Shown here: positions 9,801 through 22,545 of the stretch, piece after piece
Layout: each line of letters begins with the position of its first letter
How positions within the stretch are numbered: position 1 is the first letter of the stretch
Assembly (NCBI GenBank): GCA_903813345.2
Contig: CAIIXF020000010.1
Span: 25,384,425 to 25,448,424, forward strand
Origin: Owenia fusiformis
Taxonomy: Eukaryota; Annelida; Polychaeta; Sabellida; Oweniidae
DNA: 64,000 nt
Direction: 5' to 3'
Program-made: the position numbers and the translations under genes
Notes under the pieces: model-generated
What the model was told of the DNA's origin: nothing
The model's input: the letters and a program-made list of their open reading frames with translations, nothing else
The model's database searches: none

Positions 9801-12800
9801 TCGAAAATATCAATTTTTTCTGAAATTACCTTTAAGTCAGTCTATTTTTGATATAAAAAATACTCCTGAGAATGAAGCTGTACAGATCTAGACCCAGACA
9901 CCATATAAGAGGCCTTATGAAAACCCAAATTGATTTTTTATGATTGATTATATGAACAAATTTGGAAGATTTGCGCATACGTATATTTGAACATTAATTG
10001 CTGTATTATGTCTATCAACATACAATGAACGAAGAACAACGATGGTTCATTTATTGCAATTAAGTTATTCACGGGATATTGATGATTCTTTTCTTTTGTT
10101 ACGATGGTGATTTCTACTAGCTATTAAACAAATCTGGAAGATTTACTCACATGTATATTGAAATGTCAATTGCCGTTTTTTATGTGTCATTTAACATACG
10201 ATGTACGACATACGAAGTTAGATGCTTGACTTATTGCCGAAATGCTGAAGAACATTAAAATTTAAGGCTCTTTAGCCAAAATTGGTTACCAAAATGCTAA
10301 AGAGCCTTAAAATTTAAGGGTCTCCAGCCATGGCCTTTCAAAATAACCACAGTTTCAGTGTCAAATTTACAGTATTTCTAACATATGTATTCTTTTCCTT
10401 TGCTCAGTCATTATTTTGTCTAAATTGTTCAAGTCATGAAATTTTAGAAGAAATCTGTGTGGAAGCAGTTTTGAGTTAAATTTTTGTTGGTGATATTGCA
10501 CCACATTTAGGTTTATCAATTAATACACACAGGTTCTCGAGATATCCCAATTTTGCCAGTCATGTCAATTAATTTTATCCAAACTGTCTTTTCAATGCAG
10601 GTTAGGGTGAAACCTGACAAAATGGGCGTAGTCACTGATGGTGTTAAACATTCTATGAATCCATTTGATGAGATTGCTGTAGAGGAAGCTATACGACTAA
10701 AAGAGAAGAAGATAGTTAAAGAAGTTGTTGCTGTGTCATGTGGACCAACACAGAGTCAAGTAAGTCAATTGTTCATTGATAATACCTGATCTACTTGGTT
10801 GTTGTTTATGAGAAGAATGGCAAAATTGTCAAGGAATTTCAGAATTCTGAAAAATAATGACTGTTTGATATACCTTTTATTGACTCAATAATCAAAAAAT
10901 CTCGATAGGTTTTCTATGTACAACAGTACATCTTATTGAACCATCTAAATTCCTGTTGAGTTGTGTGGCTAAGAAAGCTAGATTTAACTCTATTTTTTCT
11001 ACTGTGAGCTTTACAACGTCTAATATTACCATATTGATTGAGACAAAATAGAAGAAACAGATACAATAGGTTTTCACATAGGAAAACATAAAAACTTCAG
11101 TAGAGACATGGGCAACTACAATTTAGATCATTTGTGGGATGAAGTTATATCGCCATAGCAATAAATCATTTTTGACGTTGTTAAGGCTCAATGAGGTAAT
11201 CACTGGTGATCCGCTTGATTACGCTGGTTTGGTTACCGAAACGGTTTGTTTTGGTAACAAAATGTTGGAACGTTGAAGGTATGATTTTTCCTTTTTCTTT
11301 ATTTCACGCGTTGTAGGCAGAATACCCACGACGTTTTTTCTCACAAACGTGTATCAATATATGTTTTAGAAATGTACATGTTCGCGAAAAATTAGCTTAG
11401 AAGACAACAGAATCATCGATTTAATTCCTGACTTAAGTTACAGAAAAAAGTGCAGATTTTAACTGTTTTTCGAAATACCGTTTCTGTAACTTAAGTGAGG
11501 AATTAAATTGATGATTCTGTTGTCTTCTGAACTATTTGTTCGCAAATATGTACATTTTCTTAAACATATGATAATGATACATTTTTGTATTGAAAATGTC
11601 TTGGGAATTCTGCCTAGAATGTGTGAAATAAGGAAAAAAGAAAAATCGTACCTTCAATGTTCCGACATTTTGTTACCGAAACGGTACCAGCGTAATCGAG
11701 TGTATCACCAGTGAATAAGTAGATTCACCTGGATGTATGTCAACTGTTTCATTTTTAAATATTTAGTGATCATGGATCCAGTATGCATTTGAAATGTCTA
11801 AAATAAAAACAAATACAATCTGTGACAATTAATACTAATAAACATCATTAAAATAGATTATTGATAAGTGAATCCTTTGGCTATATTGATGATTTTCAGG
11901 AGACCATTCGTACAGCATTAGCTATGGGTTGTGACAGAGGCATCCATGTAGAAATCACTGGAAAAGAATATGAAAACCTACAGCCTTTCCATGTATCTAA
12001 AATCTTGGCTAAAATTGCTAAAGAAGAAGATGTGGATATGGTCATCCTTGGAAAACAGGTATGTAAAACTATGGAACTTTAAAGAATGGAAATTACTTGA
12101 CCAAATGCTCTACAAAGAAATTAAGCCATCAAAAAATTATTTTTGAAATTTTTAAGACACACCTCATTGGATTGCAATATAATCTAAAGCAATCCAATAA
12201 AGTATGTATTAAAGATTTACCTTCCTGTGTACAATTGGATTTCTTTGGGAAATTCCCCTAAAAGAGAATATTCTAGGGATTAAGGAAGGTGTCAGCATTA
12301 AATACTTTGATAGAGTATTGGCATACATGAAACCTATTTAAAACAGCATTTATCTTATTGAAAATCATTGATTACAGTGATTCCCAGCCCTCTGACGTTT
12401 GAAAAATAAAAATACCTGGGTGTTATACCATGGATTAACTTTGAAAATGAGAAATGTTTTTTTGGGATTATATGGTGTAATCTTAAAGCCAATAAAACAT
12501 TTTAAAGTGCATAGGCGTAGCCAGGAGGGGATGCGATGGTGCGATCACATTCCCCCCATAACCAATGAAAAAGATATAATCATTAGATAGAGGAAGAAAA
12601 GAGCTTTAAAATATTTTTTCATTTGAAGCGTCTAGCTCAATCTTGAAGGAAGTTACATCAATTTTTGTAAAATTCGAAACAAATCTTAATCTTTTTTGGG
12701 TTACTTATGCCACAATAACACCCCCCCCCCTGACTGAAAGCTGGCTACTCCCCTGAAGTGTATTTTTTAAAGTGTTTTTATTTTTATTTTTTAAAGTGTA

Positions 12801-14541
12801 CTTTTTATTAGATGAAAGCATAAGTCAAATGCATGAAAAAACTCCCCCAATTCATTCTACATACTACTCTCTTATCCTTTCTTATCATTTACTTTTAGAC
12901 ATACTAGTATTCTGATGCAGTCTCTTGCATTTTATGGTTTGAACAGTCTCCTTTGTGTATAGTTTTATGTATTTTCTTCTTCAGGCTATTGATGGGGACA
13001 ACAACCAAACTGGTCAAATGACAGCAGCAGTGTTAGACTGGCCACAGGTAAATACATATTTAATTATTAGCCATTTTTCTGGTATTAGGCAGTAAACAGC
13101 AATGATAAGTAATGTTTAAATTCCAACTAGGGTGTCCTCCTTTTGAAAATGGGCCCATTGTGCTATTTTTCAGGTAAAGAGACTATCATTTTATATCACA
13201 ATGTAATGTAAAACTCACCCATTTACAACAGACTCTACTCACAATGTTCGAAGAGAAGACCCCTACTCAAATGTTGAAAAGATTGACTTTATATTATTAA
13301 AATGTAGGATTTCTCACCATATAACTTGTGGAACTATTTTCCTTTAATTTAATTAACTTCTTTCATATAATGATTGTTTTAGATTATAGTCGCAAATAAA
13401 TAAACATACACAAATACATGAATAACAGCAATACTCATAAACAAAACAATTGAATTTTTATAAATGGTCAGTTAACTTAATTAGCATCAATGCTTTTATC
13501 ATTTGTGGTATCACTTCAATATTTTTATGTCAGTGATCTCAGAAATTATTAGAAAACCTGGTATCTATTAAATAAAACATTCTAAATGTTTGTTATAATA
13601 ATTTACATAACATGTATATAACGTATGGACATACATGATATATGCCCTTCATGTTGAAAAGGCACAATAAATTACATGTAAATTATCAAATGAAATATTT
13701 TTGACAACTTCCAGGCAACATTTGCTTCTGAGGTGAAAAAGAATAATGGCGACCTAACAGTAACAAGAGAGGTTGATGGGGGCCTTGAAACCATAAACGT
13801 TAAACTTCCAGCTGTTATTACCACTGACCTACGACTTAATGAGCCTAGATATGCAACTTTACCCAACATCATGGTAAGTGAATACACAGAAGGTTCATAT
13901 TGATTGCTTTTTATGTCACAACCAAAAGTATTATCGTCTTTTTTGTTGACTGTGGTCGGCATCTGGCAGTCAATGCCAGAGTCTGGCAGGTGGTGACATT
14001 TCGCATGTTTTTGTATTGTATTGATTGATTTTTAGATATAGAAATTTATGACTGTTTTCATGTGTTCATTCTTGCATTTTCAGAAAGCTAAAAAGAAACC
14101 TATAGCCAAGAAGACTGTAGCCGATTATGATGTAGACATTAGCCCAAGACAGGAAGTGCTTAGTGTGGAAGACCCACCAGTAAGTGCAATATTATTACAA
14201 AAATTCAATGAATGGTTGCCATTTTGAAAATAGCACTATCCATTTTAAAAGAACTGTATATAAACAGCCTGCTAAAGTGAAGACTTTTAAATGAGAACAC
14301 ATTCTTCGGCTCTTACATTTGGTCGTCCCATTGAATCCCCTTTTTGTTAGAAACTCATCTATGAACAGTCCATTATCATTCACTAAGGCAGATTTATTAT
14401 GATATTGTAAGCAAAGATAACTTCCAATGAGTTGATTGTCTAAAACATAACCTTTTGTACTTTTAGGTAAGAGAGGCTGGTTCAAAGGTTGAATCAGTGG
14501 ATGAACTAGTAGGCAAACTAAAAGATCAAGGTTTGGTGTAA
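3876..14541 (+). CDS. ETFB: ETFB, electron transfer flavoprotein subunit beta (complete, 7 exons)
   Basis: Exons: 3876-3929, 10601-10759, 11900-12058, 12985-13047, 13715-13873, 14084-14179, 14467-14541 (stop TAA). All introns are phase 0 with GT/AG ends, giving 254 aa against 255 in human. ETFB pairs with ETFA in the mitochondrial matrix. It binds AMP and passes electrons from acyl-CoA dehydrogenases to ETF-QO and the quinone pool. Residues 4-18 ([15 protein letters not shown]) form the conserved start. Residues 63-71 (AVSCGPTQS) and the exon 3-4 join [15 protein letters not shown] (near 122-136) line the AMP site. DGGLET and [18 protein letters not shown] (186-203) carry the ETF-beta signature and the recognition loop that contacts dehydrogenases; Leu194 matches the anchoring leucine. 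Lys199 and Lys202 match the two lysines methylated in mammals. The second Met (codon 3) could also serve as start. Confidence 0.96.
4253..5044. repeat. Four-copy nested palindrome (two direct, two inverted copies)
   Basis: Direct copies start near 4254 and 4513, with a period of 259 bp. Inverted, shorter copies (~135 bp) follow at about 4775-4909 and 4910-5044. Marker bases pair outer with outer and inner with inner: copy 1 has 'ttcgtcag' and 'gggagaccatt', matched by copy 4. Copy 2 has 'tgcgtcag' and 'cggagactatt', matched by copy 3. Forward copies contain a small hairpin (gccatgtta...taacatggc, near 4437-4466). A related single piece is at 63917-64000. No protein is supported. Confidence 0.85.
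5730..6133. mobile_element. 404-bp palindromic TTAA element nested in the left arm of the previous element
   Basis: The ends GGTTCAGCTGGAAAGTAACA and the exact complement are flanked by TTAA (5726-5729, 6134-6137). The near-identical arms extend beyond 130 bp. The undisturbed target (a single TTAA in the same local sequence) survives in the right arm of the host at 7961-7964. A diverged relative is at 776-1068. It is non-coding. Confidence 0.88.
6424..7262. mobile_element. 839-bp element with 9-bp target duplication, nested in the same arm
   Basis: ACCTTTCCC occurs at 6415-6423 and 7263-7271, exactly where the host palindrome's left arm is broken. The ends are inverted: TAGTTCAACG at the left, and the complement of the right end reads TAGTCCAACA. 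Each end carries a subterminal hairpin (GTTAAACTCAATAA with its complement at 6434-6500; ggttagacctag with ctaggtctaa at 7188-7240). A 9-bp duplication suits Mutator-like elements, but the family is not certain. No transposase frame is recognised. Confidence 0.75.
7981..8394. mobile_element. 414-bp palindromic TTAA element
   Basis: It is flanked by TTAA at 7977-7980 and 8395-8398. The left end is GGTCAGGGTGCATG and the complement of the right end is GGACAGGGTGCATG. The arms are close to complementary to the centre (8165-8215). It shares one TTAA with the end of the element 5714-7976, so one inserted at the other's target copy. A truncated relative lies at 57787-57978. It is non-coding. Confidence 0.87.
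8864..10600 (+). other. Remainder of ETFB intron 1
   Basis: No exon is recognised. A degenerate direct duplication is visible: about 9945-10070 resembles 10121-10245 (shared 'aacaaat(t/c)tggaagattt'). A short hairpin, TTAAGGCTCTTTAGC against GCTAAAGAGCCTTAA, lies at 10262-10312. The rest is AT-rich. Confidence 0.5.
11201..11713. mobile_element. ~510-bp palindromic MITE in ETFB intron 2
   Basis: The left end CACTGGTGAT pairs with ATCACCAGTG at the right end. Then 'ggttaccgaaacggt', a 'tcctttttcttatttcac'-like run and 'agaagacaacagaatcatcg' recur inverted on the right, so the arms run to a centre near 11455. The arms are diverged. No clear target duplication was found. It is non-coding. Confidence 0.75.
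12505..12775. repeat. Dispersed 'gtagccagga' repeat copy in ETFB intron 3
   Basis: It starts 'aggcgtagccaggagggg' and ends after a C-run with 'gaaagctggctactcccctg', so the two ends are roughly inverted. Similar ends and G/C runs occur near 17030, 40455, 51570, 52055 and 59070. This is a widespread non-coding repeat family. Confidence 0.55.
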
Positions 14542-15006
14542 CACATAAAGATTATAGGTATGTGTTCCAGTAAGAGATGATAAGGATCTTATTTCCATAT
14601 TTTGATGATTATAGAAAAAAAAATTGAGTGGAAAACTGAAGAACAGAGTAATATGACTTACACTTTTGTTCAAACTCCTATTGCACATTAGCAATAACTC
14701 CTAATAAATCATTTGTAACTGCATGATGATTTGGAAGTTTGAGCAATGACTGTTCTTTTAGAGCTCCATACCTAATTCAAGGAAATGCAGTGATTTATAA
14801 TTTTGCCTAACAGCTATTATTTTTTGAGTATAAATACATGTACAAGTATATGCCTTTGTTAAGTTGATAACATTAGTGGCACAAGAAGCTATTGGACGAT
14901 CTAAATTCATAACAATGAACAGATTTCTCATTTTAACCCTTCTATTTCTCCACCTGTTTTAAATTTAGATATTTTTTATATCATTTTTCTTATCTGGAAT
15001 AATAAA
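14542..15006 (+). other. ETFB 3' untranslated region with poly(A) signal
   Basis: It is AT-rich and non-coding after the TAA at 14539-14541. The first canonical AATAAA is at 15001-15006. Further AATAAA-like words occur downstream (for example in the AT-rich stretch near 16540), so the true end may be more distal. Confidence 0.5.
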
Positions 15007-15264
15007 GAATATTGATTAGAAAAAACATGGAGATGCAGCTCACAATTTTGTCTGCCATATATTTCAGAATATAGCTTTAACAGAGTTACTATACGATCCA
15101 AAAGTCTAATTTTAATCTTTGATTTACTTGAAACTCTCTAATAGTAATAAAGATCAAGAACTAAACTACTTTGTGTATTAATTTCATGAAGAAAGAAATT
15201 AGTTCATGTATTTTTCTCGATAGTTTTTAAAACAGAGACCCTGTCACCCAGAACTGTGTTTAAA

Positions 15265-15510
15265 CACTCAAATCACATTACAACTGTTAATATGGCAAAA
15301 ACAGGTGCACAACCTAACGCCAGTAATTGTTTTTTCCGATTTAGCAATCTGAGTGTCATCTGCATTCATCTTCTTCACATATTTACTTTAAAACATACTT
15401 TCCATGAATTGGAAAAATTTTTTCGTACCCCTTTACTCATAAATGAAAGGCATTCATGAAACTACGCTTAAATATTTGCCATATTAACAGTTGTAATGAT
15501 TTGCATGTTC
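15265..15510. mobile_element. ~245-bp inverted-repeat MITE downstream of ETFB
   Basis: 'aatcacattacaactgttaa' at about 15271-15290, continuing into 'tatggcaaa', is matched in inverse by 'tttgccatattaacagttgt' and 'aatgattt' at about 15475-15503. The terminal arms are ~30 bp. The centre is AT-rich and non-coding. Confidence 0.65.
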
Positions 15511-17010
15511 TAATTACAGTTCCCGGTGGCTGGGTCCCCGTATTAAAAACTACTATCTAGAAAAGTACCTAAAATGAATTATTTTTTGGTGATGGTTATG
15601 CAAAAAGTTATTAAATTTTGATCTTTCACGGGTGTTAAAACACGAATATACCATGAGCACATGCTTTGAGGATCCGCGTTGTTTGAACCTACCGCCGAGC
15701 ACACTTATACATTAAGACCCGTTACACAGTCGTCATGATACCGCCGAGCAAGCTCATTGCATCATCAGGTCTGCTTTACCCCCGTGTCTTTACTATTTGA
15801 AAGTTTCATGTAATTTCATTAAAATTTTATTAAACATTTTATTTTCAGGTAATACAGTATAGCAGAACTAATAATAATGCTAGATTGATGAAAGAATCTT
15901 CAAGGACTGATTAAAACATACTGAATTTTTAAATGGACAGAAATTAATATGAAATAGCTTATTAACATAATATAATATGTTGCTCATTTTTCTATCTCAT
16001 ATTTTTGGATAAAATCGGCCATCTTTCTTAAATGGCTTCATCTCTTCATTCTTTAATTGTTTAATATTCCTGTGAAATCAGAGTGTGTACATAGCATTGA
16101 TGTAGATACTACTAAGCAGCATTATGAAGTGAATCACATTTTATAGATATGTTATTTGAAGAGAACTTTGATAGGGGGATGATACTTTAAATTAATTGTT
16201 ATCTTTCTTTGTTTTTCTTGACATAAAAATTGCCATTCTCATTCATCCTTGATGTGTTCTCTTCAAAAAATATAGACATTATTTTGTAGAATTTATAATT
16301 TAGACTATGTAGTTCTCATGATATCATCCAAGTCCTTACTTTTCAATTCAAACCAGGAATAAACACGACCACAATGTTACCATGGCAACAGACTCAATGA
16401 GGTTTAAATATTATCAAACCATATAACTACAAATAGACATTATGGTGTGTAAAATTGTAGATCAATTGTACAAAAAAAGTGTAAGTGATTGTAGAATATT
16501 GATCAATTTATCAATTTATTTGTAATTGTACAATTTTAAATAAATTATTTTAATGAAAATTATTTTTAAGTTTTTATTTTGGAAGAGTCGGATGAAGCTG
16601 AAAAAGCCTAACAAGGCACGCTCTCCAGACTGACATAAAGTGTTCCTTGTTGATAAGTGTTTCATATAGAGAGGGTCCATGTTTTTGGCCTACCCCAAAT
16701 ATGAATTACTGAATAAGTACATGATCATTGTTTTGGGCATTCCATTGATGTCAGTGAAGTAAGGAGATCTGCATTTTTAACCACAAAAGACTAACATTTT
16801 CTTCTATTTGATGGCATATTTGAAATCTGTGTGTAATTTTCTATCAAAACAACTTGGTGCACTGTTATTTATCTTTATTCAAATTCTAGATTTGAAAGAC
16901 GAAAAGACAAGATTTTCAAGTTCTCTAAAAATGGTCGAGCTAAATTCCCTTTAACGTATTGTTAAAGTCACCACTTTGTGATAGGCATTGCATGTCTGTT
17001 ACATACTTTT
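15511..17010. other. Non-coding stretch with a small GC-richer patch
   Basis: No gene is recognised. At 15660-15790 a GC-richer patch contains the word 'accgccgagca' twice, about 50 bp apart. On the minus strand it reads 'gctcggcggtaggttcaaac', which resembles a Pol III B box. The rest is AT-rich and may include distal ETFB 3'UTR. Confidence 0.35.
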
Positions 17011-17024
17011 ATTACCATTTGCAC

Positions 17025-17235
17025 AGCTTACCAGGTGCAGGCCCATAAGCAGGGGGTTCAGGGGTGCAAGCGAACTCCCCTTCCCCTTGTCCAAAAATTC
17101 TTTCAGAATCATGCACTTTTTCACTATTCTGATCATGCACTTTTCAAGTGATCTTCTGCCTTTGTCAAATGCATACCCCCTCCATGGAAATTTTTTAAAA
17201 CTGAACCGCCTTGACAAAAGCTGGCTACGGATGTG
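17025..17235. repeat. Dispersed repeat, 'ccagg...gctggctacgg' family
   Basis: It begins 'caggcccataagcagggggt' (minor variation) and ends 'aaaagctggctacggatgtg'. In the middle are G/C runs and 'tcatgcactttttcacta'. Both strands carry ~95-codon open frames here, but they only reflect the repeat. Confidence 0.55.
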
Positions 17236-17299
17236 GGTGATTACTTTTGTCATTTTAATTGTGTACAAATGTGTCAATTGGGATTAAGCATAACCTTAT

Positions 17300-18345
17300 T
17301 TATCCCACTAAGTTTTCAATATGGCTGTTTTCTGTGAAAGAAACATCTTTGATAACTTAAATACTGATTGACCAATTTAGTTCAAAATTTGAAAGCTTAT
17401 GCCTCATTTGCATAGGTCCTCTGCTGAATAGGGAATTTTCAATGTACCTGCCCAATTCAATAAGGCCATCATTTTTCTTTCAAAATGTAATCTTTGATAA
17501 CTTAAATAATGATTGAAACTCAATTTCATATATTCAATATCCCTTGGAGACATAAAAGTTCTGCCCAAGAAGAAATTTCCAAGATTATGTTTGAATATTT
17601 AAAATGGCAGGCTCTTTTCATAAGAAAAATGTAATTATTGTGATACAAAACTGATAACAGATAAAGGATTTGGTCTAAATTTTACAGGCTGATGTCTCAT
17701 GGGCAGAGGATTTCTGCTCAAGAAGGAACTCCAAAATGGCCACTCAAAAATGACCACCATAAAGAATGTTAATTTTAGACCACTGAAAAACCAGAAGCCA
17801 GATTTGGTTCAAAGGACGATTCTCGGTTTGGAGAACGAAGTTCATCAATTTAAATGAGCATTATCCCTGCTTCGGACAAATTTGATTTTTTTACATAATA
17901 TAGATTTGAATGTCTTCTTAGGAATAGTCATAATTTAATTTGGGTAATATTTCTAGATTTTTCGCCCAAAATATTAGCGCAGTACACTGATGAACTTCTT
18001 TCCCCAAATCGAGACTTGTATTTTATCGAATCGGTCTAATTGATGCATTATCCCTGCTTCAGATCAATTTGCTATTTTTACATCTTGTAGATTTAAATGT
18101 CCTCCTTTGAATATTCATAATCTAATTTGGGTAATATCTCTATATTTTTCATGTAAAAATTATTAGCCCAGAAGAATGTTCTCCAAACCGACAATCGTCC
18201 TTTCATATGCTTATGCCTTGGTAAAGTGACATAGGAATTCAAAATGCCACCGTATTTAACGAAAAAAAAGTTATGTTTGATAATATAAACACCAGTTGAT
18301 CAATTTGGTTCATATTCTATATTATATTGTTTATGTTGATGCCTC
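17300..18345. repeat. Degenerate repeat family with 'tttgataacttaaata' units
   Basis: Units contain 'tttgataacttaaatactga', 'gcttatgcctcat' and 'aaaatggccac'. They recur about every 150-200 bp at 17300-17810 and resume at about 18204. The same phrases occur at 33960-34640 and 52900-53260. The array is broken by the element 17811-18203. Confidence 0.6.
17811..18203. mobile_element. 393-bp element with inverted ends and two internal direct repeats
   Basis: The left end AAAGGACGATTCTCGGTTTG is matched by the complement of the right end, AAAGGACGATTGTCGGTTTG. Inside, two ~190-bp direct copies each contain 'gcattatccctgcttc' and 'taatttgggtaatat'. It interrupts the flanking degenerate repeat. No clear target duplication is seen. 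Confidence 0.7.
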
Positions 18346-21300
18346 AGCACACATGGGACTCACACCATAAACAGTCATCCGCTAGAGGCACTGCGAGTGG
18401 TAAAAATGCATTTTGCCTATCAAAGTACTATATATATATAGTATATAGTCTACTTTACAGTTTTCTAGTAGTCAATGATAGTCTCAAATGGCTACCACAT
18501 TTTCCCCAAAAACTATATTTTTAGGATAGTTCAAAAGGGAAAAGGGAAATCCAGTTTGAAAAAATAGAGATCACCAAAGGTTATACCAGAAATCTAGCTA
18601 TTTAAAACTGGATATCCTGACATTTTCCATTTTGAACCATCTAAAAAAAAAGTTAAAGCAGACTAGCATTGTGGGTTGTCAACTATCTCTTGAAGAGCGA
18701 CTCAAAATGTTAGATCAGTACAAACTATGATTTTGTCACTGGGGGATGAGATGTAAATCATGTATTCTATTTTAGTTGTCAGGACATTATCTATGTAATA
18801 GATTAATCAAAGATCATTAATGAAATAAGAAGACTTGGATTGACTATAATCAGGGACTCTGTTTTCCCCAATTTTGGGTGTACAGTCTAGCACACAGCAA
18901 CATGTAATTTCTAAAACAAAAGTGAACCTTGACTCACATTTTCTTGCAGTTTTGAACTTGCAAATACTGTAATCACTAAGATTTTATACAACAAAGTATT
19001 ACACAAAACAGTTACTTTTTTTTTAATATTATATTTATCATGTTTAATATACACTACATTATGCCACATTGTTTACAACATATTTTCAAATGGATTATTA
19101 AGCTTAAAGGTCATTATCTCAGGAACAATTGACCTATTGTACTTTGTTAATGTTCCAACAAGGCTATTGAATAATGGCTTTAGAGGAACCATGTCATGAG
19201 ACCAAGATTACTTGGGAAGTAACCCATGCATGAGGGGCGTGAAATAGTTTTTGCAAGCCCAAGCTTCTTGTTGTATTTCAGAACTAATTTCTCAGGGTTC
19301 AAAACTCCCAGCTGCCTGACAGCAGTCACTATTCAATGTTGGCAATGAACTTGAATGCCAATATGTTCAATTATGGAAGTCATGTTTTCCATTGAGTTGT
19401 GAACCCTGCAATTTCTACAGGACATGGTCTAGTCTTACATAAAAATGATGCACCTCGACCATCTCAACTCTTACACCACAAAGTAAGAGAAAAGAAATCC
19501 AGGGTCTTGACTAAACAATGTCCTTATATGGAAGAATAAATGATATCATGATGTCATTCCTCCACCTATACAAATATACATGTTGCCAAACAAGGAGACA
19601 ATCTTTTCAAAATATCGTGATTACAATTTGTGAAATTAATTTTTTCTATGATATATCGCTATCCTGAAAGAAGTAAATTTCACGAATCATAATTGACAAT
19701 ATTAGTGAGAAACAAGACCTTTAAGCTGACTGTTTTGGGAAACAAAAAATGAGATTGTTGATTTTCTTATAAAAGGTTATATAAAACTTTCATACATGTA
19801 CATATTTCCTGAAGTATAAAATCAAATCATGTGGCCATTATTTAAAACAATTTAAGTATGAGAAAGACTATATCTTCTCTAGATCCTTCATTCTGTAAAT
19901 GATCACTGAAAAAAACATTTTTAAAAAGTTATAAAAATTATTTACAGTTCTTGTATATACATAGATTAGCATTTATAATTAATTTTAGGAAATAATACCA
20001 TTGTACAAACTTATCTTAAAATGACCAATCAAAACACCTTCTTTAAAAAGAATAAACAGTTATACTAAGTTGCTCAGACACCATCACCAAGTTATACAAC
20101 AGATTAACCATCATGCAACAGGCTCATTGGAGTTGTAATGGATATATCTGAATTTTGCATTTGCATTGCGTTGCATTGCTATTCTTAACTACTTTAAAAT
20201 TGCTTTAATCTTCTCGTACAAATTATGTCAGCGGACAGTTGATAAGTAATACATTAATATATATATATGTGCTTCAATACTATAGTAAACTTAATACCAA
20301 ATTAGACCTTCATTTGCATGTAAAATTAAACCTACAAGGTGTTAATAACTGAATCTCATTAAATTACATTTATGAATCAGTCTTATCAGTACAATCCAAT
20401 AAGGCCTAGTTTGTATTTCGGTTTTCCATTAGTGAAACTAGGAACATATTAACTCCCAGAGTAGAAAATCCCAATGCACAAAACATACTTTGTCATACAT
20501 ATATCTTCAGTGGGATGATAAAAATCATGGGGATATAATTGCCATGTATAATTTAAGTACTTAAAATATGTTCCTTATGGTATACATAAAATGAGACCAA
20601 CATTTAGTCATTATTACATTTGTACATAAGTCCATGTACTATATCTTGTTCAAAAAAAACCCTTGATCTTTATAACTTGGAACATTTAGAATAAATATTG
20701 CTCTACTGATTCCTGCAAATTGCTTGGAGATTTTTTGAGTTATAGAGGATTTTAGCAAGGTGCTATTCTCAAGAATTATTTAAAATTACTTTTAAAAGAA
20801 ATCTCTACACAGCATACACATTTATTTCATATTAATTAAGAACCTTACAATGTCAGAAAAATAAAGGTTGCCAAATGTAATTATCCGATTAAATAATTAA
20901 CTTTATTTTTAGTTTAAATCAGAAAATGTTATTTATTTGCCCAATATCTGCTGATATATGGTATGTATATTTGTGTTGATTATTAATTAAAAAAAAATAA
21001 GTAAGGTTATAAATATGTCAAGGTCATTTGGTGTAAAACTACAATGTTTAGTCATTGCTACAGTTCAAAATTCTTTTAATATCACTTTTTCCTGGTGGGT
21101 GAAAACTAAAAACAATTTTTATCTAAAAGGTAAATAAGGCCAGGCCATATTTTGTTTTTTGTTCTTTAAACAACTAAACTATATCGAATTATTGTTCAAA
21201 TTGTTTAATCCACGGAAAGTGAGTGTTCAAAAACATAATAATTACATAAGAAAATTAAGTCATTTACAAAATATTTTTTTGAAGAATTGTAATTTTGGTC

Positions 21301-22537
21301 TTTTTTGTCTCAATCAAATTGGTAATATATAAAAAATGCTATTGCATAAATTCATCAAGTTACTCGGGCTTTAAACCACTCAACGGCTCATACGAATTCA
21401 GACATACAAAATATGACAATAACAAACACAGCCTTATACAATGTAGGTTGACATAGCTTATGATATATGACCACACCCTCCCCGTCCTGGTGGTGAGGAG
21501 TGCCACTTTCTCTCTATGTAAAACTTCACCCCTCTACCAAATTTGCCAACCAGAAGCCACATATGATAACATGTTAATGATTGGATCTCAGTTTATATTT
21601 GAACTTTGTAATCAAGATACTGTTCCACATGCTTGTTATAATGTGAAAGTCACAAGACAAATCTTATCGTTTTGATTGGCCGATCATGTTGAGGGCAGGG
21701 GTGTGTCAGAACCTACCACTAACTTGCTAGAAGATCGGCAAGGTATCCTTGGGGCCAATCCTCCTTGGTATAATAATGACACTGACATTTTCGTTTTGCC
21801 TCTCTTGTTTCATTTTCAGCTTGTATCCTTTAATCAAACTTAATACAAGAGCAATCTCATCTATAATGTAAAACTTGATTCATTTTTGATTTGATATGTG
21901 ACGCGACTCTCCTCCAACTCTCCTATGAGAAGTGTCTATGGTAAATAAATGGAAGATCTACTAACTGAACCATTTCATGAAAATGGGCATTAGACTGACC
22001 AGTTCATCCCTACTTTTCTGGGTAACTATCTAAATTGAGACCTACTAGATGTTAAGATCCATTTATATACTTTACATTTTATTTTCAGTCCCCTCCTCTG
22101 CTCAAAATGAAGATACATCTGATCTTAGATTGTCACGTATTCTATTACATTCTGAATACTAGTACATATTTGAATAAATGTTCCTCAATTTTAAAGGAAG
22201 TGGACCAAAACTTGTAGAGTACTTCAGTAAATATGTAACAGGAAAAGATCTCTTATGCTATTCTAGGACTAATATTGGTTATATTCTACATCTTCACATG
22301 TTTGCTAGCACTTGTTTTATACCAGAAACAACTTCAGATTATATTAATACTATCAGTCATTCCTTTCATATCTACATTTCAGGTTTTCTTGTCTTGGATT
22401 GCTGTACAGGTCATGCTCATGCTCATATTAGAATCTGAAAATAATAAAATCTTGAAGAACCTTTCATAAATGGTAGACTTTTAAATTGCTCAAAACTAAC
22501 CTATGGAATATTTTAAGTTAGGAATCTAACATGAGCA
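18346..22537. other. Non-coding stretch; may include VANGL 3'UTR
   Basis: No gene was recognised on either strand. There is a short TA run at 18430-18445 and a ~35-bp-arm hairpin at about 18530-18645 ('ggatagttcaaaa' against 'ttttgaaccatc'). The remainder is AT-rich. The VANGL stop is at 23461 on the minus strand, so part may be its 3'UTR. Confidence 0.4.
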
Positions 22538-22545
22538 TTACCTAT

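Noticed and set aside
9568-9891. 107-codon plus-strand open frame in ETFB intron 1
   Set aside because: No recognisable family, AT-rich, opposite-strand frame of similar length; treated as chance.
17811-18203. Assigning this element to a superfamily
   Set aside because: The inverted ends are clear, but no target duplication could be identified, so no family is named.
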